Of a stretch of 64,000 nucleotides of DNA, positions 8,404-15,572 are shown in pieces. The stretch spans positions 62,001-126,000 of the forward strand of contig NZ_BOOB01000021.1 in assembly GCF_016863015.1 (NCBI RefSeq). The letters are read 5' to 3'. Position 1 is the first letter of the stretch. The number at the start of each line of letters is the position of its first letter. The notes under the pieces are model-generated. The model was not told the origin of the DNA. It ran no database searches and saw only the letters and a list, made by a program, of their open reading frames with translations. The DNA is from Microbispora amethystogenes. GTDB taxonomy: Bacteria; Actinomycetota; Actinomycetes; Streptosporangiales; Streptosporangiaceae. A program made the translations under genes and the position numbers.

Positions 8404-9512
8404 CGCGCCGGGCCCTGGTGCTCGCCGGGGCGGGCGTCCTGGCGCTGGCCGCCGCGGGAACGGCCGTCGCCGTGACGGGCGGCGGCCCCGGTGGCAGGCC
8501 GGGTGGAGGTGCGGGTGGAGGTGCGGGTGGAGGCGACGGCGCGGGCGGGCCCTCCGCGCGGGCCGTCCCGGCCACCACCCCGATCACCCGGCAGGACCTG
8601 GTCGACACCAAGACCGTGGAGGGATCGCTCACCTACTCCGGGGAGCGGCACATCGTCACCGACGCCCGGGGCGTCGTGACCTGGGTGCCCGCCGAGGGGG
8701 CGGTCGTCCGCCGGGGCCGCCCGCTGCTGCGGGTCGCCCGCCGCCCGGTCGTGCTGATGTACGGCACGCTGCCGCTCTACCGTACGCTCCGGCAGGGCGT
8801 CGCCGACGGGCCGGACGTCGAGCAGCTCGAACGCAACCTGAAGGTCCTCGGCTACGGCGGCGACCTGACGGTGGACGACCACTTCAGCTACGCCACCTAT
8901 CTCGCCGTCAGGCAGTGGCAGGACGACGCCGGGCTGCCGCGGACCGGGCAGGTGGACGCCTCCCAGGTGGTGTTCCTGCCCGCCGCCGCCCGGGTGACCG
9001 ACGCCAGGGCCGAGGTCGGCGCCAGGACCGGCCCCGGGCAACCGGCCCTGGTCGTGTCGGGCCTGCGCCGCCTCGTCCACGTCGACCTGTCCACGAGTGA
9101 CCAGGCGCTGGTGCGGAAGGGCGCCACGGTCGCGGTGGAGCTGCCCGGCGGTGAACGCGTCAAAGGCAGGGTGACCTCGGTCGGCACGGTCGCCAAGGCG
9201 GCCTCGCAGGGTGAGGGCCAGGACGAGGACAGCACCGTCGACGTGGACATCACGCTGGCCAGGACCCCGAAAACCCGGCTCGACAAGGCGCCCGTGCAGG
9301 TGGAGCTGGTCAGCGAACGCCGTCGCGACGTGCTGGCCGTGCCGGTGGAGGCGCTGCTCGCGCTGCGCGAGGGCGGCTTCGGCGTGGAGGTGGTCGAGGG
9401 CGCCGCGACCCGGATCGTGCCGGTGGAGACCGGCGCCTTCGGCGGCGGAATGGTCGAGATCACCGGCGCCGGGCTCGCCGAGGGCATGAAGGTCGGGGTG
9501 CCCGCCCCATGA
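8400..9512 (+). CDS. Export adaptor (MacA/HlyD-like) with peptidoglycan-binding domain
   Basis: A 370-residue protein starting at GTG 8400, which overlaps the previous stop. A single N-terminal membrane anchor (residues 5-26) is followed by a Gly-rich linker (27-50). A barrel-type segment comes next (VEGSLTYSGERHIVTDARGVVTWV), then a PG_binding_1 domain at about 131-175 (VEQLERNLKVLGYGG, then FSYATYLAVRQWQDDAGLP, then TGQVD), then a beta-barrel adaptor domain (VDLSTSDQALVRKGATVAV). The layout matches the actinomycete periplasmic adaptors that serve MacB-type ABC exporters; the peptidoglycan domain presumably anchors the pump to the wall. The next gene overlaps by 4 bp. Confidence 0.9.
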   Translation: MTRRALVLAGAGVLALAAAGTAVAVTGGGPGGRPGGGAGGGAGGGDGAGGPSARAVPATTPITRQDLVDTKTVEGSLTYSGERHIVTDARGVVTWVPAEGAVVRRGRPLLRVARRPVVLMYGTLPLYRTLRQGVADGPDVEQLERNLKVLGYGGDLTVDDHFSYATYLAVRQWQDDAGLPRTGQVDASQVVFLPAAARVTDARAEVGARTGPGQPALVVSGLRRLVHVDLSTSDQALVRKGATVAVELPGGERVKGRVTSVGTVAKAASQGEGQDEDSTVDVDITLARTPKTRLDKAPVQVELVSERRRDVLAVPVEALLALREGGFGVEVVEGAATRIVPVETGAFGGGMVEITGAGLAEGMKVGVPAP

Positions 9513-10273
9513 ACCGGCTCCCGAACGAACCCGTCCGCGCCGGCGGGCCGTACGTCGTGGAACTGCGCGAGGTGACCCGGACCTACGGCGGCGTGCGGGC
9601 GCTGCGCGGGGTGGACCTGCTCGTCGAGCAGGGCGAGCTGGTGGCCGTCGCCGGGCCGTCCGGGTCGGGAAAGTCGACCATGCTCCACCTGATCGGCACC
9701 CTCGACCGGCCCACCACCGGCACCGTGCGGATCGCCGGGCACGACGTGCCGGGGCTGTCGGACCGCGAGCTGTCCGCGTTGCGCGCCCGCCACCTGGGGT
9801 TCGTCTTCCAGCAGTTCCATCTCGCCCCGGGGGTCGCGGCGCTGGACAACGTCGCCGACGGGCTCCTCTACACGGGCGTCCCGCCGCGGGCCCGGCGCGA
9901 GAAGGCCGCCGCGGCGCTGGAACGGGTGGGCCTCGGCCACCGCCTCGGCCACCGGCCCCACCAGCTGTCGGGCGGCGAGCAGCAGCGGGTCGCGGTGGCC
10001 CGAGCGGTGGCGGGCGACCCGCCGCTGCTACTCGCCGACGAGCCGACGGGCAACCTCGACTCGGAGGCCGGGACCGAGGTGCTGGCCGTCCTGCGGGACC
10101 TGCACGCCTCCGGCACCACGATCCTGGTCATCACCCACGACGCGGAGATCGCGGCGTGGTGCCCGCGCCAGGTGCGCGTCCGCGACGGGCGGATCGCCGG
10201 CGACGACGGCCCGGGAACGGGCCGCCGAGCGCCCGGGGCCGTCCCCGCGACGGCGAAGGGAGCGTCACGATGA
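9509..10273 (+). CDS. ABC exporter ATP-binding protein (MacB/LolD type)
   Basis: A 254-residue ATPase. Walker A is GPSGSGKST, the Q-loop VFQQFHL, the signature LSGGEQQRVAVARA, Walker B LLLADEPTGNLD, and the H-loop VITHD. LSGGEQQR and ADEPTGNLDS are typical of the MacB/LolD/FtsE branch that pairs with FtsX-fold permeases. ATG 9509 overlaps the adaptor stop by 4 bp, and the stop overlaps the permease start. Confidence 0.95.
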   Translation: MNRLPNEPVRAGGPYVVELREVTRTYGGVRALRGVDLLVEQGELVAVAGPSGSGKSTMLHLIGTLDRPTTGTVRIAGHDVPGLSDRELSALRARHLGFVFQQFHLAPGVAALDNVADGLLYTGVPPRARREKAAAALERVGLGHRLGHRPHQLSGGEQQRVAVARAVAGDPPLLLADEPTGNLDSEAGTEVLAVLRDLHASGTTILVITHDAEIAAWCPRQVRVRDGRIAGDDGPGTGRRAPGAVPATAKGASR

Positions 10274-11490
10274 CCGGTGAGACCACGGGCGGGACGACCG
10301 GCGGGCGGCTCGTCCCGGCCCGGCTCGGGCCGTCCGACGTCCTGCGGACCGGCGTGGCCGGGCTGCGCACCCGCCCCGCCCGCGTGATCCTGTCCGCGCT
10401 CGGCATCGCCATCGGCATCGCGACCATGATCGCAGTGCTGGGCGTCTCGGCCTCCTCCCGGGAGGAGCTGCTGCGCCGCCTCGACCGGCTCGGCACCAAC
10501 CTGCTGACCGTCTCGCCGGGCCACACGCTGTTCGGCGAGCAGGCGAAGCTGCCGGAGGAGGCGCTGCGCATGGTCCGGCGCATCGGACCGGTCCGCACGG
10601 CGTCGGCGACAGGAGTGGTCGGCACGACGATCCGGCGCACCGACCGCATCCCCGAGGCGGTGACCGGCGGCATCGCCGTCCAGGCCGCCACGTCCGGCCT
10701 GCTCGCCACCCTGGAGGGCCGGGTGACCGCGGGCGCCTGGCTGAACGCCGCCACCGAGACGCGGCCCGCCGTCGTGCTCGGCGCCAAGGCCGCCGAACGC
10801 CTCGGCGTCACCCGCACCGGCGTACGGGTGTGGATGGGCGAGCGGTGGTTCACCGTCGTCGGCATCCTCGGCCCGATGCCGCTCGCCCCCGAAATCGAAC
10901 GCTCGGCGCTCGTCGGCTTCCCCGCCGCCGCCGACTACCTGGGCTTCGACGGCCATCCGACGACGATCTACGAGCGGTCGACCGAGGAGTCGGTGGAGGC
11001 CGTACGGGCCGTGCTGCCGCGCACGGTCAACCCGGAGAACCCGGAGGAGGTGACGGTGAGCAGGCCCTCGGACGCGCTCGCGGCCCGGGCCGCCGCCGCG
11101 AGCGCCTTCACCGGCCTGCTGCTGGGCCTCGGCGCGGTCGCGCTGCTCGTCGGCGGGGTCGGCGTCGCCAACACCATGGTGATCTCGGTGCTGGAGCGGC
11201 GCAGGGAGATCGGCCTGCGCCGCTCGCTCGGCGCCACCCGCGGGCAGGTGCGCCTGCAGTTCCTCACCGAGTCGCTGCTGCTGTCGGCCCTCGGCGGGCT
11301 GGCGGGCACGGTGCTCGGCGGCCTGGCGACCACCGCGTACGCACTGGCGCGCGGCTGGCCGCCGGTGGTGCCGCCCTGGGCGTTCGCGGGCGCGGCCGGC
11401 GCCGCGCTGGTCATCGGCACGATCGCCGGTCTCTACCCGGCGATGCGCGCGGCCCGGCTGCCGCCGACGGCCGCGCTGTCGGCCACCTGA
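10270..11490 (+). CDS. MacB-like FtsX-domain permease
   Basis: A 406-residue permease starting at ATG 10270 (4-bp overlap with the ATPase). The first membrane segment is at about 40-60 (ARVILSALGIAIGIATMIAV), followed by a periplasmic core of about 210 residues. The last third is an FtsX domain with three membrane segments (LLLGLGAVALLVGGVGVANTM; LRRSLGATRGQVRLQFLTES; WAFAGAAGAALVIGTIAGLY). The phrase VLERRREIGLRRSLGATRG is the family hallmark. Together with the adaptor and ATPase it forms a mechanotransmission-type exporter acting on substrates outside the membrane (macrolides, peptides or lipoproteins in known cases). Confidence 0.93.
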   Translation: MTGETTGGTTGGRLVPARLGPSDVLRTGVAGLRTRPARVILSALGIAIGIATMIAVLGVSASSREELLRRLDRLGTNLLTVSPGHTLFGEQAKLPEEALRMVRRIGPVRTASATGVVGTTIRRTDRIPEAVTGGIAVQAATSGLLATLEGRVTAGAWLNAATETRPAVVLGAKAAERLGVTRTGVRVWMGERWFTVVGILGPMPLAPEIERSALVGFPAAADYLGFDGHPTTIYERSTEESVEAVRAVLPRTVNPENPEEVTVSRPSDALAARAAAASAFTGLLLGLGAVALLVGGVGVANTMVISVLERRREIGLRRSLGATRGQVRLQFLTESLLLSALGGLAGTVLGGLATTAYALARGWPPVVPPWAFAGAAGAALVIGTIAGLYPAMRAARLPPTAALSAT

Positions 11491-11499
11491 CCGGCCGGG

Positions 11500-12852
11500 C
11501 TACCGCCAGCCGTCCGGGTCGACCCCGCCCGGCACCGGGGCCGCCGGGTCGTACGGCTCACGGGTGAACACGAACGTGTTGAGGTCGAGATGCGTCACGC
11601 CGCCGGGGGAACGGACCACCCGCAGCGTCTCCCCGGCGTAGTAGCCGTCGAGACCGACCCAGGTGCCGTCCGCGTCGGGCACGAACCGGGACGCCCGGCC
11701 CCGCCCGTTGACCGGGCCGAGCGACAGGCCCCGCCGCGGCAGGACCCGCAGCACGTAGGGCGTCGGGCCCCAGTACCACGGCCCGGTCAGCTCCAGCAGG
11801 TCCTCGTCCACGGGCGACGGCCGCCACTCGGCGGGCAGCGGCGGCTCGTGCTCGGCCAGGATGTCCAGCAGCGCGGTGTCGAGGGGGCGCACCCCGGCGG
11901 TGGTGTTGGCCATCCACAGCACCGCCACGCCGTCGGCGGGGTCGGCCCACACGGTGGCCAGGAAGCCGGGCATCGACCCGGTGTGCCCGGCCAGCCGCCG
12001 CGGCCCGCCGGGCCCGGTGTGCCGGGCGACCTGGAAGCCCAGGCCGTAGCCGCGGGTCCAGGTGTCGCCGTCCTCCACCGTGGCCGGCTCACGCATCTCG
12101 GCCAGCGTGGCCGGGCGCAGCACCTCGCCGGTGTCGCCGGCGACGAACGCCGCCCAGCGGGCGAGGTCGGCGGGGGTGGACCACATCTGCCCGGCGGGGG
12201 CCATGGCGCCGTGGTCGTTCTCCGGCTCGGGCAGCAGCACGTCGGCCCACGGGTGCACGGCGTATCCGGTCGCGTGCGGCGGCCTCGGCCGGGGGGTGGT
12301 GTCGCGCATGCCGAGCGGCAGCAGGATCTCCTCACGCACCACCTGCTCCCACGGCGCCGACCGCTTGCGCGCGACCAGCTCGCCGAGCAGGGCGTACCCG
12401 AGGTTGGAGTAGTGGTAGCGGCGGCCGGGCCGGTGCCGCGCGGTCTCCGGGCCGAGCGCGGCGAGCAGGTCGGCCGGCGGCGTCCCCGGCGTGCGCTCCC
12501 ACCACTGACCGGGCGACTCCGCGGTCAGCCCTCCGGTGTGCGACAGCAGCTGCGCGACCGTCACGTCGCCCAGCGGGGTGCCCGGCACGTGCTTGCCGAG
12601 GGGGTCCAGCAGGTCGAGCCGGCCCTCGTCGCGCAGCCGCATGACGGCCGTCGCGACGAACGTCTTGGTGATGGAGCCGATGCGATATTGGGTGTCCGGC
12701 GTGGGCGGCTCGTCGCCGACCCGGCCGCGCCCCCCGAACCAGGCGACCTCGCCGCCCCGCACGATCGCCGCCACCAGCGACGGCACCCGTGACTCCGCCT
12801 GCTCGGCCGCCAGCTTCGCCAGCAGCGCGCGGGCCGTCCCCTCGGAAACCAT
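11500..12852 (-). CDS. Serine beta-lactamase / DD-peptidase family hydrolase
   Basis: A 450-residue protein. ATG 12852 is preferred over upstream in-frame starts because a GGGAGGGG site precedes it. It has the class C beta-lactamase/esterase fold motifs: the nucleophile in RIGSITKTFVATAVM (S-x-x-K) and the Tyr in RYHYSNLGYALLG (Y-x-N equivalent YSN). A C-terminal lipocalin-like extension of about 110 residues follows the catalytic domain (LTGPWYWGPTPYVLRVLP to the end), as in many actinomycete members. There is no signal peptide, so it is probably cytoplasmic and hydrolyses an ester or peptide rather than conferring penicillin resistance. It is convergent with the exporter, with a 9-base gap. 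Confidence 0.88.
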   Translation of the reverse strand: MVSEGTARALLAKLAAEQAESRVPSLVAAIVRGGEVAWFGGRGRVGDEPPTPDTQYRIGSITKTFVATAVMRLRDEGRLDLLDPLGKHVPGTPLGDVTVAQLLSHTGGLTAESPGQWWERTPGTPPADLLAALGPETARHRPGRRYHYSNLGYALLGELVARKRSAPWEQVVREEILLPLGMRDTTPRPRPPHATGYAVHPWADVLLPEPENDHGAMAPAGQMWSTPADLARWAAFVAGDTGEVLRPATLAEMREPATVEDGDTWTRGYGLGFQVARHTGPGGPRRLAGHTGSMPGFLATVWADPADGVAVLWMANTTAGVRPLDTALLDILAEHEPPLPAEWRPSPVDEDLLELTGPWYWGPTPYVLRVLPRRGLSLGPVNGRGRASRFVPDADGTWVGLDGYYAGETLRVVRSPGGVTHLDLNTFVFTREPYDPAAPVPGGVDPDGWR

Positions 12853-13036
12853 GCCCCACCCCTCCCGCTCCGTGATCCGCACCAGGCTAGCGCTCCGCCG
12901 CTCCCGCGGCCTCCGCATCCGCCCAGCTCACCGGTCAGGGGGAGCGGGCGAGACGGGAGGTCCGTGGGACGGCCGGCACGCCGGATGCTCAGCTCGCGAG
13001 ACGGGCGGCCCGCGGAGTCGTCAGGCCGGGGGGTGG

Positions 13037-13228
13037 TCAGGTGGTGAGCTCGCCCAGCAGACGGGCGATCGCGTCGGCGCACCAGCCGAGCAGCCGCCCG
13101 CCGGCGGCCACCACCGCCCCCGCCGCGTCCGGGTTCTTGCCGGCCACGACGATGACCAGCGGGAGCACCAGGATGAGAACGCCCAGCTTCCTCGGCCATG
13201 TCGCCCTGCCGGGCCTGTCGGTCCGCAT
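13037..13228 (-). CDS. Small membrane protein (63 aa)
   Basis: ATG 13228 follows a strong GGAAGGAGGAGCC site. After a basic N-terminus (RTDRPGRATWPRK) comes one membrane helix (LGVLILVLPLVIVVAG), then a second weakly hydrophobic helix (AGAVVAAGGRLLGWCADAIA). The size and plan match small conserved proteins of unknown function in actinomycetes. It is monocistronic between the beta-lactamase-like and MFS genes. Confidence 0.65.
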   Translation of the reverse strand: MRTDRPGRATWPRKLGVLILVLPLVIVVAGKNPDAAGAVVAAGGRLLGWCADAIARLLGELTT

Positions 13229-13398
13229 GGCTCCTCCTTCCGCCGTCACAGCGGTACGACCTCAGCATCCGTCCGGGCCGGACCGCCGTCAGGGTCCGAG
13301 GGTCACGGGCCGCGAGGACCAAGGCCACCGCCGCGCGTCCGTCCGGAGGCCCGGCCGGGACCGGCCTCCGGGGGCCGCGCACAACGCCGCGCCGCGGA

Positions 13399-14796
13399 TC
13401 ACCCGCCCCGGGACGCCGCGGGCTCGGAGAGCGGGCCGGGTTCACGCTCCCGGAAGCCACGCCCGCGCGTGCGGTCCATCTCGCGCCACTCGGGGCGCAG
13501 CCCGGCCAGGTTGGTGGTCAGGAAGTAGGCCGCGCCGCCGGCCAGCAGCACCGGTGCGAGGCCGAAGGCGGCCACCGCGGCCCCGGCGACCAGCCCGCCG
13601 AGGGGGATCCCGGCCCACGCCAGCGCGTCGCCCAGCCCGTTGACCCGCCCCAGCAGGGCGCGCGGCACCCGCTCGAACGCGATCGCGCCCAGGATCGGGT
13701 TGAGGAAGCCGGACCCGAACCCCCCGACGGCGAACACCGCGACCACCGCCCACATGGGCGCGTCGGCGGCGAGGACGAGGAACCTCGGCGCGCCGACCAG
13801 CAGGAACCCGGTGAAGAACACCGCCCGGCGCGGCAGCCGGTGCGCGGCGCCCGCGGCGAGCAGGCTCCCCGCGATCGCCGTCGCGCCCAGCACGCCGTTG
13901 CTCAGGCCGATGGCGGCCGGGCCGTTTCCGGACCGCTCGGCCCACACGGGCAGGAGCACCGTGTTCAGCGCCGCGTCGAGCAGGTTGGTGATGCCCACCA
14001 TGACGATGACGGCCAGCAGCAGCGGTTCGCCGCGCAGGAAGACGAAGCCCTCGCCGAGACGCCGCCAGTATCCCGGCTCTCCGGGCGAGGCATCCCCCGG
14101 CGGGCGTCCCGGGCTCACGGCCGGGGCCGGCCGCCCCATGCCCCGCGGCAGCGCCAACGCGACGAGCAGCGCGGCGAGCGCGAAACACGCCGCGTTGACG
14201 ACGAGACCGGTCAGGGGGCCCAGCAGCGCCACGAGGATCCCGCCGGCGGGCAGGCCGAGGGTCGACGACAGCCGTTCGGTCACGCCCGACAGTCCGGTGG
14301 CCCGCTCCAGCGGCACCCGGCCGCGCTCGGCCGCCTCCGGCACCATCACGTGCTTGGCGAGGTCGCCGGGGCCGCGCGCCGCGCCGACCACCGCGACCAC
14401 GGCCAGCAGCAGCGGGAAGGACAACAGGCCGAGGGCGTGCAGCAGGGGTACGGCGGCGACGGCGGCCGCGCTGAGCAGGTCGGTGCTCGAGGAGATCCGC
14501 CGCGGGCCGGCCCGGTCCACCAGCGGCCCGGCCAGCGCCTTGACCACCACGTAGGGGGTCATCTCGCAGAACGCCACCAGGCCCGTCTGGGTGGCGCTGC
14601 CGGTGGTGACGAGCACGAACCACGGCAGCGCGACGGTCGAGACCCGGGTGCCGGTCAGCGCCACCGCCGTGGCCGCGAGCAGCCCGGTCAGCGCCCGCGC
14701 TCCCCGCTCCCGGGAGGACCCGCCCGGGCCGGTGCCGGGTTCGGCCACAGGTCCGGTCGCGGGCCCGGTCGCGGGTCCGGTCGCCGGGGCCGTCAT
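13399..14796 (-). CDS. MFS efflux transporter (EntS/MFS_3 type)
   Basis: A 465-residue protein with about 10-12 hydrophobic segments. The N-terminus is unusually repetitive (five PAT/PVxxP-like steps, TGPATGPATGPV). Family phrases include TGSATQTGLVAFCEMTPYVVVKALAG after the first helix, and AERGRVPLERATGL in the loop after the first half. The fold class exports siderophores, macrolides or other drugs. It overlaps the upstream ArsR gene by 4 bp, so the two are one operon controlled by that regulator through the operator at 15489-15534. Confidence 0.9.
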   Translation of the reverse strand: MTAPATGPATGPATGPVAEPGTGPGGSSRERGARALTGLLAATAVALTGTRVSTVALPWFVLVTTGSATQTGLVAFCEMTPYVVVKALAGPLVDRAGPRRISSSTDLLSAAAVAAVPLLHALGLLSFPLLLAVVAVVGAARGPGDLAKHVMVPEAAERGRVPLERATGLSGVTERLSSTLGLPAGGILVALLGPLTGLVVNAACFALAALLVALALPRGMGRPAPAVSPGRPPGDASPGEPGYWRRLGEGFVFLRGEPLLLAVIVMVGITNLLDAALNTVLLPVWAERSGNGPAAIGLSNGVLGATAIAGSLLAAGAAHRLPRRAVFFTGFLLVGAPRFLVLAADAPMWAVVAVFAVGGFGSGFLNPILGAIAFERVPRALLGRVNGLGDALAWAGIPLGGLVAGAAVAAFGLAPVLLAGGAAYFLTTNLAGLRPEWREMDRTRGRGFREREPGPLSEPAASRGG

Positions 14797-15473
14797 GACG
14801 AGCCCCCGCCGTCGGGGTCGTGGTCCGGATCGTCGTCCGGATCGGGCCCAGGGTCCGCGCCGGGGTCGGGGGCGTCCAGTTCGGGCAGGATGTAGGAGAT
14901 CAGCCCCACCCGCTCGGCGCCCTCCGGGGCGATGGCCGCCTCCTCGGGGACGTCACGGCGGTATCGGGCGATGACGTCGTGCAGTTCGTCCCGCAGCCGT
15001 ACGGTCTCCCCGGGGGTGAGCCGCAGCGCCCAGCTGCTCATGTCGGCGGCGCTCCGCCACGGGCGGGGCATCGTCTGGAACTCGTTCACCGCCCGCTGCA
15101 CGCGCAGGGTGTAGGCGGCGGCGACGGACTGCAGGTAGGCCAGCGCGACCTCGGGTTCCCGCTCGACCAGGTCGATGCCCTCGAAATACGTCGACCGGTG
15201 GACCGAGCGCCACCAGCGCTCCCGCGCGTTGCCGCGCCCGGCGTCCTCCTCGACGAAGCCCGCGGCGGCCAGTTGCCGCAGGTGGTAGCTCGCGGTGCCG
15301 GAGTTGACGCCCAGCCGCTCGGCGAGCCGGGTGGCGGTCGACGGTCCGTGCTTGCGCAGCAGGCCGATCAGCTGCACGCGTACGGGATGCGCCAGGGCGC
15401 GCAGGCCCTTGGCGTCCAGGACGACCACGTCGGGGTTGCCCGGGGTGTAGGGCGAGGACGGTGAGTCGGACAT
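14793..15473 (-). CDS. ArsR-type winged-helix regulator of the MFS pump
   Basis: A 226-residue protein. The helix-turn-helix at about 20-85 reads LDAKGLRALAHPVRVQLIGLL, then STATRLAERLGVNSGTASYHL, then RQLAAAGFVEED, which is the ArsR/HTH_20 pattern. It lacks the metal-binding Cys of true metal sensors, so it probably senses an organic ligand. The C-terminus is an Asp/Pro-rich acidic tail (DPGADPGPDPDDDPDHDPD). It is first in the operon with the MFS pump. Its start lies 15 bases from a triple half-site palindrome, the likely operator. Confidence 0.88.
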   Translation of the reverse strand: MSDSPSSPYTPGNPDVVVLDAKGLRALAHPVRVQLIGLLRKHGPSTATRLAERLGVNSGTASYHLRQLAAAGFVEEDAGRGNARERWWRSVHRSTYFEGIDLVEREPEVALAYLQSVAAAYTLRVQRAVNEFQTMPRPWRSAADMSSWALRLTPGETVRLRDELHDVIARYRRDVPEEAAIAPEGAERVGLISYILPELDAPDPGADPGPDPDDDPDHDPDGGGSS

Positions 15474-15488
15474 GCTCCCACCCTAAAC

Positions 15489-15534
15489 CGCAAAGATTTC
15501 TTCGCAAAGGGTTCTTCGCGAAGAACTCTTTGCG
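15489..15534. promoter_or_regulatory. Triple half-site operator between ArsR-MFS and recD2
   Basis: Three copies of a 16-bp unit: CGCAAAGATTTCTTCG at 15489-15504, CGCAAAGGGTTCTTCG at 15503-15518, and the same unit inverted at 15519-15534. Units 2 and 3 make a 32-bp palindrome with one mismatched pair, centred on TTCGCGAA. The cluster abuts the ArsR start and lies 39 bases before recD2, so it may control both directions. Confidence 0.75.
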
Positions 15535-15572
15535 GTCCTGCTCGGCGCGCACGGGCGAGGGCGTGGGGGAGA

